This document shows, in pieces, positions 33,662 to 44,420 of a DNA stretch of 64,000 nt. The DNA is from an uncultured Ignavibacteria bacterium (lineage in GTDB: Bacteria > Bacteroidota > Ignavibacteria > SZUA-365): assembly GCA_913061095.1 (NCBI GenBank), contig CAJXVM010000008.1, positions 1 to 64,000 on the forward strand. Reading direction: 5' to 3'. The notes under the pieces were generated by a model that saw only the letters and a list, made by a program, of their open reading frames with translations, had not been told where the DNA came from and did no database searches. The stretch's first letter is position 1. Each line of letters opens with the position of its first letter. A program made the position numbers and the translations under genes.

Positions 33662-34708
33662 ATGGTCGGCATCGTCGGCTACGGAACACAGATTCCCCGC
33701 TACCGCATCCGCGTGGAGGATATTGCGTCCGTCTGGGGCGCGGATGCGCCCTCGTACAAGCGGGGGCTGAATCTCAATGAAAAGTCCGTCCCCGGACCGG
33801 ACGAAGATACGGCGACGCTGTCGGTCAATGCCGCGCGGAATGCTCTGCTGCGTGCGGGCATCGATCCGCAGCTGATCGGCGCGGTGTATGTCGGAAGCGA
33901 ATCGCACCCCTACGCGGTCAAGCCCACGGGCACGATTGTCTCCGAGGCGCTCGGGGCATGTCCCAGAGTGCACACCGCCGATCTCGAGTTTGCCTGCAAG
34001 GCCGGCACCGAAGGACTGTTCATCGCACTGCACGAGGTGCAGTCCGGCGTAATCACGCACGCTCTCGCCATCGGCGCCGACACCTCACAGGGCGCGCCGG
34101 GCGATGCGTTGGAATATTCCGCCGCGGCCGGAGCCGCCGCGTTTATCGTCGGCAGCGAAGATCTCATCGCGGAACTGCTGACTACCGACGTGTACATGAC
34201 AGACACCGCGGATTTCTGGCGGCGTGAACACACGCCCTATCCGGAGCATGGCGGACGCTTCACCGGCGTTCCCGCCTATTTTCGTCATGTCACCGGCGCC
34301 GCGAAGGCCATCATGGACAGGGCGGAAATGGCACCGGAGGATTTTGATTACTGTATTTTCCATCAACCCAACGGGAAATTCCCCGTACAGGTGGCCAGGA
34401 AGCTCGGTTTCACCGAGGAACAATGGGCGCCTGGACTGTTGTCACCAACCCTGGGGAACACGTACTCCGGCTCCTCTCCGATGGGACTCGCGGCGACACT
34501 GGATGTCGCGAACCCGGGAGCGCATATACTTCTTGTATCCTACGGATCCGGCGCGGGGAGCGATGCGTTTATTTTCCGCACGACAGAGCGGCTCTCGGAT
34601 GTGCGCGACAGGGCTCCGCACACGCGCACTCAGCTTGACGAATATCGCGTTCACATTCCCTACGGGACATACGCGAAGTTCAGACGTAAAATTCTCAAGG
34701 CCGAATAG
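33662..34708 (+). CDS. Hydroxymethylglutaryl-CoA synthase, archaeal type
   Basis: A 348-aa thiolase-superfamily enzyme. ATG 33662 follows AAGGAGG. Catalytic residues are Glu80 ([13 protein letters not shown]), Cys112 ([11 protein letters not shown]) and His234 ([11 protein letters not shown]), as in the short archaeal HMG-CoA synthases (~350 aa). It condenses acetyl-CoA with acetoacetyl-CoA to HMG-CoA, the entry to the mevalonate pathway. The next two genes encode its thiolase and DUF35 partners, as in Archaea where the three proteins form one complex. HMG-CoA reductase is not in this window, so a role in isoprenoid supply is inferred from family and context. Confidence 0.85.
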   Translation: MVGIVGYGTQIPRYRIRVEDIASVWGADAPSYKRGLNLNEKSVPGPDEDTATLSVNAARNALLRAGIDPQLIGAVYVGSESHPYAVKPTGTIVSEALGACPRVHTADLEFACKAGTEGLFIALHEVQSGVITHALAIGADTSQGAPGDALEYSAAAGAAAFIVGSEDLIAELLTTDVYMTDTADFWRREHTPYPEHGGRFTGVPAYFRHVTGAAKAIMDRAEMAPEDFDYCIFHQPNGKFPVQVARKLGFTEEQWAPGLLSPTLGNTYSGSSPMGLAATLDVANPGAHILLVSYGSGAGSDAFIFRTTERLSDVRDRAPHTRTQLDEYRVHIPYGTYAKFRRKILKAE

Positions 34709-34717
34709 GAGGATCCC

Positions 34718-35875
34718 ATGCGAGACGTAGCAATTATCGGCATCGGAATGACGCGCTTCGGCGAGCTCTGGGAGTCCTCCATTCGCGATCTCTGCGTGGA
34801 GGCCGCGCTTGCCTGCTTCAATGACGCGGGCATCGACCGGCTGGACTCGATCACCATCGGCAGCATGAGCAGCGGACTGTTCACGGGGCAGGAACATCTC
34901 GCCAGTCTTGTCCCAGACTACCTCGGCCGGCGCAACGTACCCGCGGTACGCGTGGAATCCGCCTGCGCATCCGGAGGGCAGGCGGTGCGCACGGCATTCC
35001 TGGAAGTCGCCTCCGGCATGTCGGATGTCGTACTTGCCATCGGTATCGAGAAAATGACCGACGTGAGCGGCGGTGAAGCGACATACGCCCTTGCAACAGC
35101 CGCCGACCAGGATTACGAGGCTTTCCACGGTGTGACCTTTCCGGGCCTGTACGCCATGATGGCACGCGCGCACATGGAGCGCTTCGGCACGACGCGCGAC
35201 CAGCTCGCACAGGTAGCAGTGAAAAATCACGAAAACGGAAGCCATAATCCTCACGCGCAGTTCCCGTTCACCGTAACGCGGAAGCAGGTGATCAATTCTG
35301 TCATGATCGCAGATCCGCTGACACTGCTGGACTGCTCCCCCATCACGGACGGGGCCGCCGCGGTTCTTGTGGCTCCCGCGGAAATGGCACGTGAACTGCA
35401 GAGGGGTCCGCTCACAGTGATCACGGGCATCGGGCATGCAACCGACACGATTTCAATCGCCCATCGAGCGGATCTGCTTCACCTCGATGCTATCGAACTC
35501 GCGTCCTCGCGTGCACTCGGCATGGCTGGAAAAACAATCGAGGATATCGATTTCGCGGAAGTCCATGACTGTTTCACCATTGCGGAAATCCTGGTGCTTG
35601 AGTCAATGGGTGTCGTTCCAGCCGGACAGGGTGGTCCCGCAACGCTCGATGGTCTCACGGCCCTCGACGGCGACTTCCCAGTGAATCCATCCGGCGGATT
35701 GAAGTCCAAGGGACACCCCGTGGGTGCCACCGGCGTGGCACAGATCTGCGAGGCGGTGACGCAGCTGCGTGGCGCGGCGGGGGATCGTCAGATTCCGAAC
35801 GCCCGCATCGCGCTGACGCAGAACATGGGAGGATCGGGCGGCAGCAGTGTGGTTCATATCGTGGAGGCAAGGTGA
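34718..35875 (+). CDS. Acetyl-CoA acetyltransferase (archaeal-type / SCP-x thiolase)
   Basis: A 385-aa thiolase. AGGAGG lies just upstream. Nucleophile Cys83 ([14 protein letters not shown]); His284-Asp-Cys-Phe ([10 protein letters not shown]) and His333 ([14 protein letters not shown]) complete the SCP-x/archaeal pattern. It forms acetoacetyl-CoA from two acetyl-CoA. In archaeal complexes the thermodynamically uphill thiolase reaction is coupled to HMG-CoA synthase by direct passage of the intermediate. The gene follows the synthase by 9 bases and its stop overlaps the start of the DUF35 gene (TGATG), a compact operon. Confidence 0.85.
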   Translation: MRDVAIIGIGMTRFGELWESSIRDLCVEAALACFNDAGIDRLDSITIGSMSSGLFTGQEHLASLVPDYLGRRNVPAVRVESACASGGQAVRTAFLEVASGMSDVVLAIGIEKMTDVSGGEATYALATAADQDYEAFHGVTFPGLYAMMARAHMERFGTTRDQLAQVAVKNHENGSHNPHAQFPFTVTRKQVINSVMIADPLTLLDCSPITDGAAAVLVAPAEMARELQRGPLTVITGIGHATDTISIAHRADLLHLDAIELASSRALGMAGKTIEDIDFAEVHDCFTIAEILVLESMGVVPAGQGGPATLDGLTALDGDFPVNPSGGLKSKGHPVGATGVAQICEAVTQLRGAAGDRQIPNARIALTQNMGGSGGSSVVHIVEAR

Positions 35876-36273
35876 TGCAGGTTCCAAGATTCTGGAGAGA
35901 AATCCCCCGGTACTACCGGCTCGAAGCCGCCGCCTGCGTGCAGTGCGACGCCATACACTTTCCCCCGCGGAAGATCTGTCCGTCATGCGGCGCGAATGCC
36001 TTTGAAACTGTCCGTCTTTCCGGTCGCGGCGCGCTGACAACCTTCACGATCATTCGGACGCCCCCGAGCGGCTTCACCGACCAGGCGCCCTATGCGGTCG
36101 GCATTGTCGAACTCGACGAAGGCGTGCGGCTGATGGCGCAGATCACCGACTGCGACGTCGACACGCTGAAGACCGGGGATCGCATGATCGCGAAATTCCG
36201 ACGTATCCGCGAGGAGGGCCGCACCGGCGTGATCATGTACGGATACAAGTTCGTCCCCGACGTCGGCGTGTAA
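35875..36273 (+). CDS. DUF35 OB-fold/zinc-ribbon protein
   Basis: A 132-aa protein from ATG 35875 (a GTG at 35872 is one codon earlier). The zinc ribbon has Cys21, Cys24, Cys35 and Cys38 (CVQCDAIHFPPRKICPSC), followed by the OB-fold (GRGALTTFTIIRTPPSGF..PYAVGIVELDEGVRLMAQITD). In archaea DUF35 proteins bridge the thiolase and HMG-CoA synthase and form a shared CoA-binding channel. Its start shares bases with the thiolase stop, supporting coupled translation. Confidence 0.85.
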   Translation: MQVPRFWREIPRYYRLEAAACVQCDAIHFPPRKICPSCGANAFETVRLSGRGALTTFTIIRTPPSGFTDQAPYAVGIVELDEGVRLMAQITDCDVDTLKTGDRMIAKFRRIREEGRTGVIMYGYKFVPDVGV

Positions 36274-36282
36274 GCGCACGGC

Positions 36283-36690
36283 TCAGATCCATACATCCGC
36301 TTCAGCGGTGCGATCGCCGCCGGCATCTCCCGTATTGAGGACGCCGCGCGGTTCGATGATAAGCACGCGGCATTCTTCCTGCGCGCGCGGACAGTGCTCC
36401 ACGCCCTTCGGCACCACGAGCATCTCCCCTTCCGAAAGCCGCACGGTACCGTCGCGGAAGGCAATCTCCACGGTGCCGCCGATGACCAGAAAAAGCTCGT
36501 CGGTTTCATCGTGCCGATGCCAGACGAACTCGCCCTCGAGCCGCGCGAGTTTCACCTGGTAATCGTTGAGTTCCGCGACAACGCGCGGGGACCACCGGTC
36601 GGAAAAGAGGCCGAATTTTTCTTCGATGCGAATCGGGGATGGGGGCATGGCTGATACCGTATTCGGTTTCGTGAAACACCGGATGTTCAC
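36283..36690 (-). CDS. Small cupin-domain protein
   Basis: A 135-aa protein. A GTG at 36690 overlaps the upstream heparinase-like stop (GTGA), matching the overlap style of the locus; ATG 36648 is an alternative start. One cupin barrel: first motif [16 protein letters not shown] (His-x-His and Glu metal ligands), second motif around [17 protein letters not shown]. Cupins of this size are often sugar isomerases, lyases or binding proteins. As the last gene of the polysaccharide locus it may act on a sugar. It converges with the DUF35 gene. Confidence 0.75.
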   Translation of the reverse strand: MNIRCFTKPNTVSAMPPSPIRIEEKFGLFSDRWSPRVVAELNDYQVKLARLEGEFVWHRHDETDELFLVIGGTVEIAFRDGTVRLSEGEMLVVPKGVEHCPRAQEECRVLIIEPRGVLNTGDAGGDRTAEADVWI

Positions 36691-38531
36691 ATCATCGATC
36701 CAATTGTGTGTGTCTTGCCACGCGGGAGCCTGAATGTTACCGACTTGTTGAGAGGATCGATGTGGAGGGGGATGTCGTGTCCATCAAGCACAAAGAGATT
36801 CCCGGTAATCAGTGGGAATCGCGCCTCGTTCTGCTGCAGCACGCTCGGACGAAGAATTTTTTCACCGAATGCGGGATAGTACTCCGTGCGTTCACTGATG
36901 ACGGATTCCGGTCCGAGAGAATGAAGGATGATGTCATGCGCGCCGCGCCGCAGGCGGATGTGCTCGGCGGCGACCTGAATTTCCACGGAGGGATGGAGGT
37001 GCAGAAAGCTCCTGTACCGGTGAATGCCGGTGCCGTGCAGCCAGTCGATGACAGCCAGCCAGGCGGGTGCGAGAAGAATCGCGCGCTCATGCACGAGCCC
37101 GCGCTCGAGACGCTCGTAGCCATCGTGCGCTCCCCGCAGAATCTGCACACCATCGATTTCCTCACGCCCGTATTCCAGGATTTTCGCCCGGCGACCGACG
37201 CGAAAGCTCTTCCATACCTCGCTCTGATCCTCACCCTCGATTTCTATCGTGTTATGCGCCGCGGTCGAACGGGAGTAGAACCGCTCCGGTGATTCGCGAT
37301 AATGATAGACACCGGTATCGGTGACAAAGCGATCTCCGTCGAGCGACCACTCAAAACTCAGTGTGTCACAATGCGTATGCCCCGGCTGGTAATCCGGCCC
37401 GACATTCCCCGCATCGAAGACCACCCAGCTGCGCGGCATCTGCGCGGTCAGGAGTCCGGATACACGTTTCGGTTGGGCTCCCGTATCCTCAGGAGCATCG
37501 GAATGGCCGGGCCAGTCCATCTCCTCACAGAGTCGGTGACCGCGCTCAAGCACTTCGGCCGTGCGGAGAAAAAAACTTCGCGTCGCGTCATTGAAGTACG
37601 GAATCTCGCCGTCGGGATGACGCATGTGTTCGAGAAATGCCGTCATGCGCGCCGCGGCGCCTGAGAGTGCTTCGGGTACCGTGCTCTCCGACAGCGTGAT
37701 CGCCTCGGCAATGTCAAGGACATCACTGGTCATGGAGACGTGGTACATGGGACTGCGCTCGAAGTGACATCCGTCGTCGAGCACCTGCTCGCGGATTTCA
37801 CGTTCGAGCAGAGTGAGTCCGATGCGCCGCGCCTGCGCACCGGTGGACGTATCGAGAAACAGTCCAGCCAGCACCAGCGCTTTGATGTTCCGCAGCAGGT
37901 GATTCGCCATCGTCCCCTTTTCGAGGTTGCGCAGCAGCACGCGCGTCATCAGTTCGATGCTTCGCGCGATCTCCGCGAGACGTGGATCACTGGTGTCCAC
38001 GCCGAAATCCTGGACACGCGCATGGAGGCGGATCCACGCCTCTATGCGAATGGACAGCACGTACGGATGCCACGCGCTTCTCCGCGCACCGGTCGTGTAC
38101 AGCGGGTAGACGTGCATCCACTCTTCCATGAAGTCCAACACCTTCCCCGCGCAGAGGGGATCCGTGTCGGTATCCTCCATCAATGCAAGCAGATAATCAT
38201 GGTACCCGAAATGGAACTGCCACAGAAGCGGCTTCCGCGCAACGGCGGCTCGCATCTCATCTGCATCCTCGGGCAGGACAAGAACATCCTGCAGGAAACT
38301 GAAGCGGCGCTCGGCAAGATCGATCTCCTCACAGTGATAGCGAGAAGAAAGACGCGGGACCGGTGACACGGAGACGTCTCCAACCGGACGATCAAACATG
38401 CGCTCGGCCAGTCTCGCCTTCTCCATGAAACGGATGCCCGCCCCCTTCACCGTGCGATGGACGCGCCAGTAGATCATGGATGGACGCAGGTACATGAGCG
38501 ACCAGAATATGACTTCGGGGCGAAAAGACAT
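36687..38531 (-). CDS. Heparinase II/III-like protein
   Basis: A 614-aa protein from ATG 38531 (the frame extends to 38615, overlapping intergenic sequence only). Residues ~60-330 are the alpha/alpha toroid ([75 protein letters not shown]). The beta-sandwich follows with the heparinase signature H-x-H-x-D ([29 protein letters not shown]). No signal peptide is evident. The family contains polysaccharide lyases and EPS-modifying enzymes encoded in exopolysaccharide loci, which fits the position here. Catalytic competence was not tested. Confidence 0.8.
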   Translation of the reverse strand: MSFRPEVIFWSLMYLRPSMIYWRVHRTVKGAGIRFMEKARLAERMFDRPVGDVSVSPVPRLSSRYHCEEIDLAERRFSFLQDVLVLPEDADEMRAAVARKPLLWQFHFGYHDYLLALMEDTDTDPLCAGKVLDFMEEWMHVYPLYTTGARRSAWHPYVLSIRIEAWIRLHARVQDFGVDTSDPRLAEIARSIELMTRVLLRNLEKGTMANHLLRNIKALVLAGLFLDTSTGAQARRIGLTLLEREIREQVLDDGCHFERSPMYHVSMTSDVLDIAEAITLSESTVPEALSGAAARMTAFLEHMRHPDGEIPYFNDATRSFFLRTAEVLERGHRLCEEMDWPGHSDAPEDTGAQPKRVSGLLTAQMPRSWVVFDAGNVGPDYQPGHTHCDTLSFEWSLDGDRFVTDTGVYHYRESPERFYSRSTAAHNTIEIEGEDQSEVWKSFRVGRRAKILEYGREEIDGVQILRGAHDGYERLERGLVHERAILLAPAWLAVIDWLHGTGIHRYRSFLHLHPSVEIQVAAEHIRLRRGAHDIILHSLGPESVISERTEYYPAFGEKILRPSVLQQNEARFPLITGNLFVLDGHDIPLHIDPLNKSVTFRLPRGKTHTIGSMM

Positions 38532-38583
38532 GGTTGGAAAGTACGAATTATGAATGACGAATGAATGATGAATTGTCCGACAA

Positions 38584-40059
38584 CTATTTCGTATGACGGG
38601 TCGGGCGCGCGCCACCGAGGAGCGCGAAGAGGCTGCCGAGCACCACGATGACGAGTCCGTCGAAACAGATGTTGGCCAGGAACAGGTGTTTGATCAGATC
38701 GCGCTGGCCGTCACCGAAGATCTGCATCCACAAGTCCGTCAACGCGGCGAGCGCAAGCAGAATTCCAGCGGCCCCGAATGTCCGCAGAAGGCGGTTGTGT
38801 CCACGCAGCAGCCATAAGAACAACGGGAGCAGTGCGGTAATGACAATTACGAGCGGTGTTCCCGTCGGGAAAGCGCTGCGCTTGAGGCGCGACCAGGTAT
38901 CGAGCGGCGTCGACATCGCGGCGGCGGCAGGCATCCAGCGCGCCCACGGCCGTTGCACACCGGGCTCATTGTACAGGACCATCTTCGACAGGTGGGTCAG
39001 TTCAGCCTGCTGCATGCTGTCTGCGGCAAACTCCAGCATATCCCACACGATGGACGGCTCATGCAGCAGCATGGCTGCAACCGTGCTGTGCGAAAGCTTG
39101 TCCGCGTAGCGTTCCATCGCTTCCTCGCCTTCCGGACAGTAGGCGTGATAACCGATGTAGGCCTCTCCGCCTTCCATGCCGTGGCGCTGGAGGTGTTCCG
39201 ATGGACGCTCGCTGAACATGAGCGTGCCGCAGAAAATACTCTGGTAGGCATTGATCGAACGCGTACTGTAGAAGGACGCCTGCAGCAGTGTGAACCCGAC
39301 GGGGACGATGACAATGAGCAGCACGTACACCGCGAAGCGCCGGCGCGCTCCGCGCAGCATACCCCACGGGATCAGCAGCAGCGCCCCGAGCAGCGCCCAG
39401 TGAATATTGCTCAGCTTCGCGGTGGTCATGAACATCACCGCCGCGGCGGACAGCCATGGACGCCATGCAGTATCACCGCGATCCTGGTAGTACGCAATGG
39501 CCAGCAGTATCAGGCCGAGCCCGATCATCGAGGCGGGTTCCTGATAAAAGCTGGTGAAGTACGCGACGTAGTCGGTGTTGATGGCCCAGAACACGAACGG
39601 CAGTCCCATGGCCAGGTACAGCAGAGGCGCATGCTTTCCACCTTCGCGGTCGATCCAACGCAGCATCAGCCAGAGAAAGAGCAGCAGGAACACGCGCGGC
39701 ATGAAAGAGATGAATGGCAGGTATACGACCTCGGTGGAGAACAGGAGTGCGTTCATCACTGCTCCCGGCAGCCAGACCAGCAGAATGGAACTGACCCAGC
39801 GCGAGGTCCACGGCATGTCGAATTTCCAGAACGGCAGCACGTTATTGAAGAAGCGCTCCTCGTAGGCATCCGTGTCCGGGAGCGGAAGGTTCTCCTCGAA
39901 TCCCACCGGTCCGGATGTCACATACAGGAGCAGCCGCGTGAAATCCCCGTTATCCGCCAGTCCGACATGCAGCTGCATCACGCTGCCGGTGAGCAGCACG
40001 CCGAACAGCAGCACTTTCAGTACAAGGCGGAGATCGATGGATTTCAGCAAGCGATTCAT
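38584..40059 (-). CDS. Polytopic membrane protein of the polysaccharide locus
   Basis: A 491-aa protein with about 10-12 predicted transmembrane helices and a large loop rich in acidic residues after the first helix (QLHVGLADNGDFTRLLLY..). The layout resembles GT-C-type or uncharacterised glycan membrane proteins, but I cannot place it in a family. Start ATG 40059 overlaps the asparagine-synthase-like gene stop (ATGA). Probably a membrane glycosyltransferase or a modifying enzyme of the polymer; this is inference from context. Confidence 0.7.
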   Translation of the reverse strand: MNRLLKSIDLRLVLKVLLFGVLLTGSVMQLHVGLADNGDFTRLLLYVTSGPVGFEENLPLPDTDAYEERFFNNVLPFWKFDMPWTSRWVSSILLVWLPGAVMNALLFSTEVVYLPFISFMPRVFLLLFLWLMLRWIDREGGKHAPLLYLAMGLPFVFWAINTDYVAYFTSFYQEPASMIGLGLILLAIAYYQDRGDTAWRPWLSAAAVMFMTTAKLSNIHWALLGALLLIPWGMLRGARRRFAVYVLLIVIVPVGFTLLQASFYSTRSINAYQSIFCGTLMFSERPSEHLQRHGMEGGEAYIGYHAYCPEGEEAMERYADKLSHSTVAAMLLHEPSIVWDMLEFAADSMQQAELTHLSKMVLYNEPGVQRPWARWMPAAAAMSTPLDTWSRLKRSAFPTGTPLVIVITALLPLFLWLLRGHNRLLRTFGAAGILLALAALTDLWMQIFGDGQRDLIKHLFLANICFDGLVIVVLGSLFALLGGARPTRHTK

Positions 40060-42029
40060 GACGTGGTTCCGTTTTCGTGTGTCACATCCGGGAGCGCATC
40101 CGGAACCGCGGCCGGGGCATGGAGTGAGCCGTCGAGATATTCGCGGAACCAGGTTTCCAATACGAGCAGCTGCCAGAGACGCATGCTGTGATCTTCCCGT
40201 CCCGCGGCGTTTTCACGCAGCAGCTCTTCGACGCGCCCTCTCTCGAAGAGCCCGCGTTCAGACGCCCTGTGTGAGAGCAGGATATCCTCGGTGTACTCCC
40301 GCAGGGAGTCACGCATCCACCCGCGAACCGGGGGGCTGTATCCCGTTTTCGGACGACGCAGGATCGGATCGGGGATACGGTCGCGGTAGGCACGCCGCAG
40401 CGCCACCTTGCGCCGCGCGTTGGAACGCAGCTTGTCGTCGTCGGGCAGTGTCATGCTGTATTCGACGAGCCGGTGATCGAGAAAAGGCACGCGCAGTTCG
40501 ACGGCATTCGCCATGCCGGTCTTGTCCATGTTCTCGAGATTCAGCTGCGGGAGAAAGGTGCACAGGTCCACGGCAAGCATACGCGAAAGCGGGGTCATTC
40601 CAGTGCAGCGGGCAAACAGATCGCGGTGTACCGCCTGGATGCGTTCAGCTGTCGCGGTATCCTGCATATCGCCGTTGAGTAACTGCTGGAGTTCGTCCGG
40701 GCTGTTGTACGTGGAGTATCCGATGAAACGGTCGACGAAGGGACGGGAAAGATGGCGCAGCAGGTAGAGCGGACGACGCCCGCGTTCGATGGGAAGAAAT
40801 CCGATGCGAACGGCGGTCTGCAGGAGTCCGCTCAGCATGCGCATGAAGACAGCAGGAACGAAGCGCAGCCGCTCACCGAAAAGCACGGCCGGGTAGCGCG
40901 GGTATCCCGCGATAATTTCATCGGCACCCATGCCGGTGAGAAGCACGGTGAGGCGCTGCTTCGCGCGGCGCGTGAGTGCGAGATTCGTCACGACCGTCGG
41001 ATCCGCCAGCGGCTCGTCGAGATGCCAGACCGCTTCGGGCAGCAGCCCCGGCACGTCGGCCTCGAGTTCGGCAACTTCCAGATCCGCTCCGAAATCCTGC
41101 GCGGCCATACGGGCGAAGGGCAGATCGTCGTCGAAGACATCCCTCCCGCGCGATGCGCTGGAGTACGCGGCGGTAAACGCACGCACATCCTTTCCCGCAT
41201 CCGTCATTTCCTTCAGCAGGATCGTGGAATCCACACCACCGCTGAGCAGCAATCCGAGGGGAACGTCACTGGCGAGCTGCGAGCGAACGGCCTTTCGCAG
41301 CAGCGAGCGGAATTCCTCATCCCGCTGATCGGGAGTGGGCTGCGCAGGGCCGGCCTCCCGCCACTTCCCGACAGGATCCCAGTACCGGCGTGTGCGGAGC
41401 ACACCGTCTCGGTGCACGGCGAAACTTCCGGGGGACAGACGATCAATGCCGTCGAACATGGTGTCAGTGCCTGGAACCCAGAGGAAGGATAGGTACTGCG
41501 GCAGGAGATCCGCACGAAGTCGCCGCGTGCGCGGCAGCGCGGCGACAATGGCCTTCGCTTCCGAGGCGAAATAGAGAGTGCCGTCATGCTGGGCCAGGTA
41601 CAGCGGCTTGATGCCGAGATGATCCCGGGCGAGAAGCAGCGTGCGCTCGCGTGTGTCCCAGAAGCCGAAGGCGAACTGTCCGACCAGACGATTCACCGCG
41701 TCTTCTCCCCATTCGACGCAGGCATACAGCACAGCCTCACTGTCGGTTCGTGAACGGAAGACATGCCCTCTGCCCTCGAGCTGTTCACGCAGCTCTTCGT
41801 AGTTGAAGATTTCGCCGTTGTACACGAGCACGAAGCGGCCGTCTGGTGTGGTCATGGGCTGGCGTCCCGCCTCTGACAGATCGAGGATGCTGAGGCGGCG
41901 GTGTCCCAGTCCGGCGCCCGGTCCCGTCCACACCGCGCCGTCGTCCGGACCCCGATGATACAGCATCTGCGTCATGAGACGCAGCCGCGCATCGTCAACC
42001 TGGCCGATGATTCCGGCTATGCCGCACAT
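40056..42029 (-). CDS. asnB: Asparagine-synthase-like glutamine amidotransferase (EPS-associated)
   Basis: A 657-aa protein. ATG 42029 puts the nucleophile Cys2 right after Met (MCGIAGIIG) and overlaps the preceding stop (TGATG). The N-terminal glutaminase domain (~1-200) has YHRGPDD, GHRRLSILDLS and YNGEIFNYEELRE. The synthetase domain carries the ATP PP-loop LLLSGGVDSTILLKEM and ...GMGADEIIAGYPRY. Family members amidate Asp or, in exopolysaccharide loci, sugar carboxylates or proteins. The neighbours favour amidation of a glycan uronic acid over housekeeping asparagine synthesis. Confidence 0.8.
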   Translation of the reverse strand: MCGIAGIIGQVDDARLRLMTQMLYHRGPDDGAVWTGPGAGLGHRRLSILDLSEAGRQPMTTPDGRFVLVYNGEIFNYEELREQLEGRGHVFRSRTDSEAVLYACVEWGEDAVNRLVGQFAFGFWDTRERTLLLARDHLGIKPLYLAQHDGTLYFASEAKAIVAALPRTRRLRADLLPQYLSFLWVPGTDTMFDGIDRLSPGSFAVHRDGVLRTRRYWDPVGKWREAGPAQPTPDQRDEEFRSLLRKAVRSQLASDVPLGLLLSGGVDSTILLKEMTDAGKDVRAFTAAYSSASRGRDVFDDDLPFARMAAQDFGADLEVAELEADVPGLLPEAVWHLDEPLADPTVVTNLALTRRAKQRLTVLLTGMGADEIIAGYPRYPAVLFGERLRFVPAVFMRMLSGLLQTAVRIGFLPIERGRRPLYLLRHLSRPFVDRFIGYSTYNSPDELQQLLNGDMQDTATAERIQAVHRDLFARCTGMTPLSRMLAVDLCTFLPQLNLENMDKTGMANAVELRVPFLDHRLVEYSMTLPDDDKLRSNARRKVALRRAYRDRIPDPILRRPKTGYSPPVRGWMRDSLREYTEDILLSHRASERGLFERGRVEELLRENAAGREDHSMRLWQLLVLETWFREYLDGSLHAPAAVPDALPDVTHENGTTS

Positions 42030-43210
42030 CAGATGTCTCTCCCCACGTGATGCAATGACTCGAGAATGCCGCGCACCTGCTCTGAGGACGCTGCCCATGT
42101 CTGTCCTGCAACAAGTTCCCGGCGATGCCGGCGGCGCTCGGGGCTGTCGGTCTCCATCGCCTCGCGGATGCGGGCGGTGAACTCCTCGACCGTGCGAGCC
42201 GTCAGTCCCTCCCCCTCGTAGGCGCGCTCCACCTCGACCATCGGTGGCGCGACGACAGGAAGTCCGAGCGCGAGGTATTCACGAAACTTGATCGGCGCCC
42301 CGTAATACGTGAAATCCGTCTGCTTGAAACTGATCAGCCCGACATCGAAGTGCACCCCGTGGCGGGGGATGTCTTCAATTGGCAGAAAGCCGGGATAGTG
42401 CACGTTCGGCAGCGCCTCCAGCTCCGAGACATCTGTCATCTTCCTGCCGAAGAAAACAAAGGACCAGTCGGGATTCCGTTTCGCGAGCGCGAGCACGAGG
42501 TCGCGGTCGTGCAGGGATTCGAGCGATCCCCAGTACCCGATGATGGGACGCGAAATACCGCGCAGTTTCTCCGGCACCGCGCTGTCGGCGGTCAGGCCGT
42601 GATTGAGGAATACGGGATTGATGCCCTGCGGCACGTACTCGACGCGGCGCGCGATTTTGGATTCGCGATCCACGAGTCCAATCGAGGCGCAGATGACAAC
42701 GTCCGTGTCCTTGAGCATGTCGGCGTGGTCTTCGTCCAGCCGCATGAATCCCTGGTGATCAAAGCTGGAATACGACAGGTAATCATCCTGCACGTAATAC
42801 ACACTGGCGCGATGCGGCAGATGGTGCCGGAGCAGCGCGGCCGTCGGGAGTCCCGCCCAGAAAATTCCCGGTGCCATTCCGGCGCGTTTCATCGCATAGC
42901 GCACCTGCAGCGTGATCAGGAACACATTCGCACGACGCACGATTCCGAGCGACCACAAAGGCAGGAGCAGCGGTGTGAGCACCCAGACATCCTCGTCACG
43001 CCGCAGCCAGTACGAGAGGCTGCGCAGCTTGCGGAGCAGACGACGGAGTACGTAGGGCGATCCCTTCCCGGGGAAGCCGACGCCGATGCTGTTGACGAAC
43101 AGCACCTTCCAGCCATTGCGGGCAAGAAAGCCCATCCACTGCTTCTCGGTCAGCGGATTGTGCACCCACCAGTCATTGCCGGCAAAACAAACGATGGAGT
43201 CAATGGGCAT
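42029..43210 (-). CDS. Glycosyltransferase (GT-B, GT4-like)
   Basis: A 393-aa protein. ATG 43210 has GAGAGA upstream and overlaps the preceding gene by 11 bases. The fold is GT-B: N-terminal part FAGNDWWVHNPLTEKQWMGFLAR, C-terminal part PIIGYWGSLESLHDRDLVLALAKRNPDWSFVFFG and the donor-binding stretch APIKFREYLALGLPVVAPP. It probably adds one sugar to the lipid-linked repeat unit on the cytoplasmic face. Donor unknown. Confidence 0.75.
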   Translation of the reverse strand: MPIDSIVCFAGNDWWVHNPLTEKQWMGFLARNGWKVLFVNSIGVGFPGKGSPYVLRRLLRKLRSLSYWLRRDEDVWVLTPLLLPLWSLGIVRRANVFLITLQVRYAMKRAGMAPGIFWAGLPTAALLRHHLPHRASVYYVQDDYLSYSSFDHQGFMRLDEDHADMLKDTDVVICASIGLVDRESKIARRVEYVPQGINPVFLNHGLTADSAVPEKLRGISRPIIGYWGSLESLHDRDLVLALAKRNPDWSFVFFGRKMTDVSELEALPNVHYPGFLPIEDIPRHGVHFDVGLISFKQTDFTYYGAPIKFREYLALGLPVVAPPMVEVERAYEGEGLTARTVEEFTARIREAMETDSPERRRHRRELVAGQTWAASSEQVRGILESLHHVGRDI

Positions 43211-44420
43211 GGTCTCTCTCGATGACAGTATGGTATTCTCGCCGCAGCACCTCAACCTGGTCGGACCACGACCACTGAGCACGCGCCTGCATGGCGATGT
43301 CCTCCGACGGGGAAATGTTCGCGGCGTCCGTGATTGCGCGGGCGATGTCGCCCGGACGCTCCGGATCGGCACAGGCACCGTAGCCGCGCTCGGCGACCAT
43401 CGCGCGCAGGCCGGGGAAATCACTGGCCACAACTGGCAGACCAGCAAACAGGTATTCGAATACCTTGTTCGGCGCGGCGTAGTAATTGTTGCGCCCGCGG
43501 TTGCGGTACAGGAGCACGCCTACGTCGGCGGATGCCGTCATGGCGCGCAGTTCGTCCGCATGCATCCACGGCAGAATGTGGATGCGCTGTCTGGCCCGTG
43601 AAGCGGTATGCTGCAGCTGCTCGAGATACGATTCCTCGCCGACACCGATCAGCACGAGATGCATACGCTCCGGCAGGTCGCAGACGGCCTGCACCAGTTC
43701 AATGATGCAGCGGGACTCCGCGATCAGGCCCTGGTAGAGAATGATCACGGCATCTTCCGGGAGCCCGAGTCTGTCACGCAATGCCGTCCCGCGATGAAAC
43801 GGAGGCGGGTCGGGCGGGACATTCATGACGACAGCGGGCCGTTCACGGGCACCGTACTCCTCGTGAAGAATGCGCGCCCGGTTCGCTTCGGGTACGATCA
43901 CACGGGCGGCACGCCGCACAGTCCACATCTCGAGCCGCCGCCATAGCCGCCGCAGCGGCACATTGTCCTCGGCCATCTCCGTCCACAGCTCGTGGGCATG
44001 AAAGATGACGCGCGCGGGACGAACAAGCAAACGCGCGAGCAGCGGAAGCACGGCGGGCATGTCATGCGCCACGGTGATATCCGCATCCGCGCGTCCGACG
44101 GCACGCATGCCGCGAAGCGTGAACTCCGCGAAGCGCAGCAGCTTGCGCAGTGGCGTCTGCCGCGCGGACCAGCGGCGTGTGCGCATGGTCAGGTACCGGA
44201 TGTCCACCCCATCGAGCGCGACTTCAAGATATTCCGGTGCCTGATCGTACTCGGGGACGATCAGCGTCAGCCGGAAATCGCTGCGGAGAGAGCGAAGCTC
44301 TGCCATCAGCGGCGAGAGCTTCCGCGCCTGTCCGAAGAACACATGCGCGATGTGGATGCGTGTGCCGCCGGTATCCGTCATTGCCACCGCAGGCGCGGTC
44401 CGCTCCCGGGTACGCATCAT
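43200..44420 (-). CDS. Glycosyltransferase family 4-like
   Basis: A 406-aa GT-B enzyme. ATG 44420 overlaps the upstream GT2 stop (ATGA). Motifs: HAHELWTEM (acceptor side), LPEDAVIILYQGLIAESRCIIELVQAV, and the E-x7-E-like donor stretch APNKVFEYLFAGLPVVASDFPG. Expected to extend the polysaccharide repeat unit. Sugar specificity cannot be read from sequence. Confidence 0.8.
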   Translation of the reverse strand: MMRTRERTAPAVAMTDTGGTRIHIAHVFFGQARKLSPLMAELRSLRSDFRLTLIVPEYDQAPEYLEVALDGVDIRYLTMRTRRWSARQTPLRKLLRFAEFTLRGMRAVGRADADITVAHDMPAVLPLLARLLVRPARVIFHAHELWTEMAEDNVPLRRLWRRLEMWTVRRAARVIVPEANRARILHEEYGARERPAVVMNVPPDPPPFHRGTALRDRLGLPEDAVIILYQGLIAESRCIIELVQAVCDLPERMHLVLIGVGEESYLEQLQHTASRARQRIHILPWMHADELRAMTASADVGVLLYRNRGRNNYYAAPNKVFEYLFAGLPVVASDFPGLRAMVAERGYGACADPERPGDIARAITDAANISPSEDIAMQARAQWSWSDQVEVLRREYHTVIERDHAH

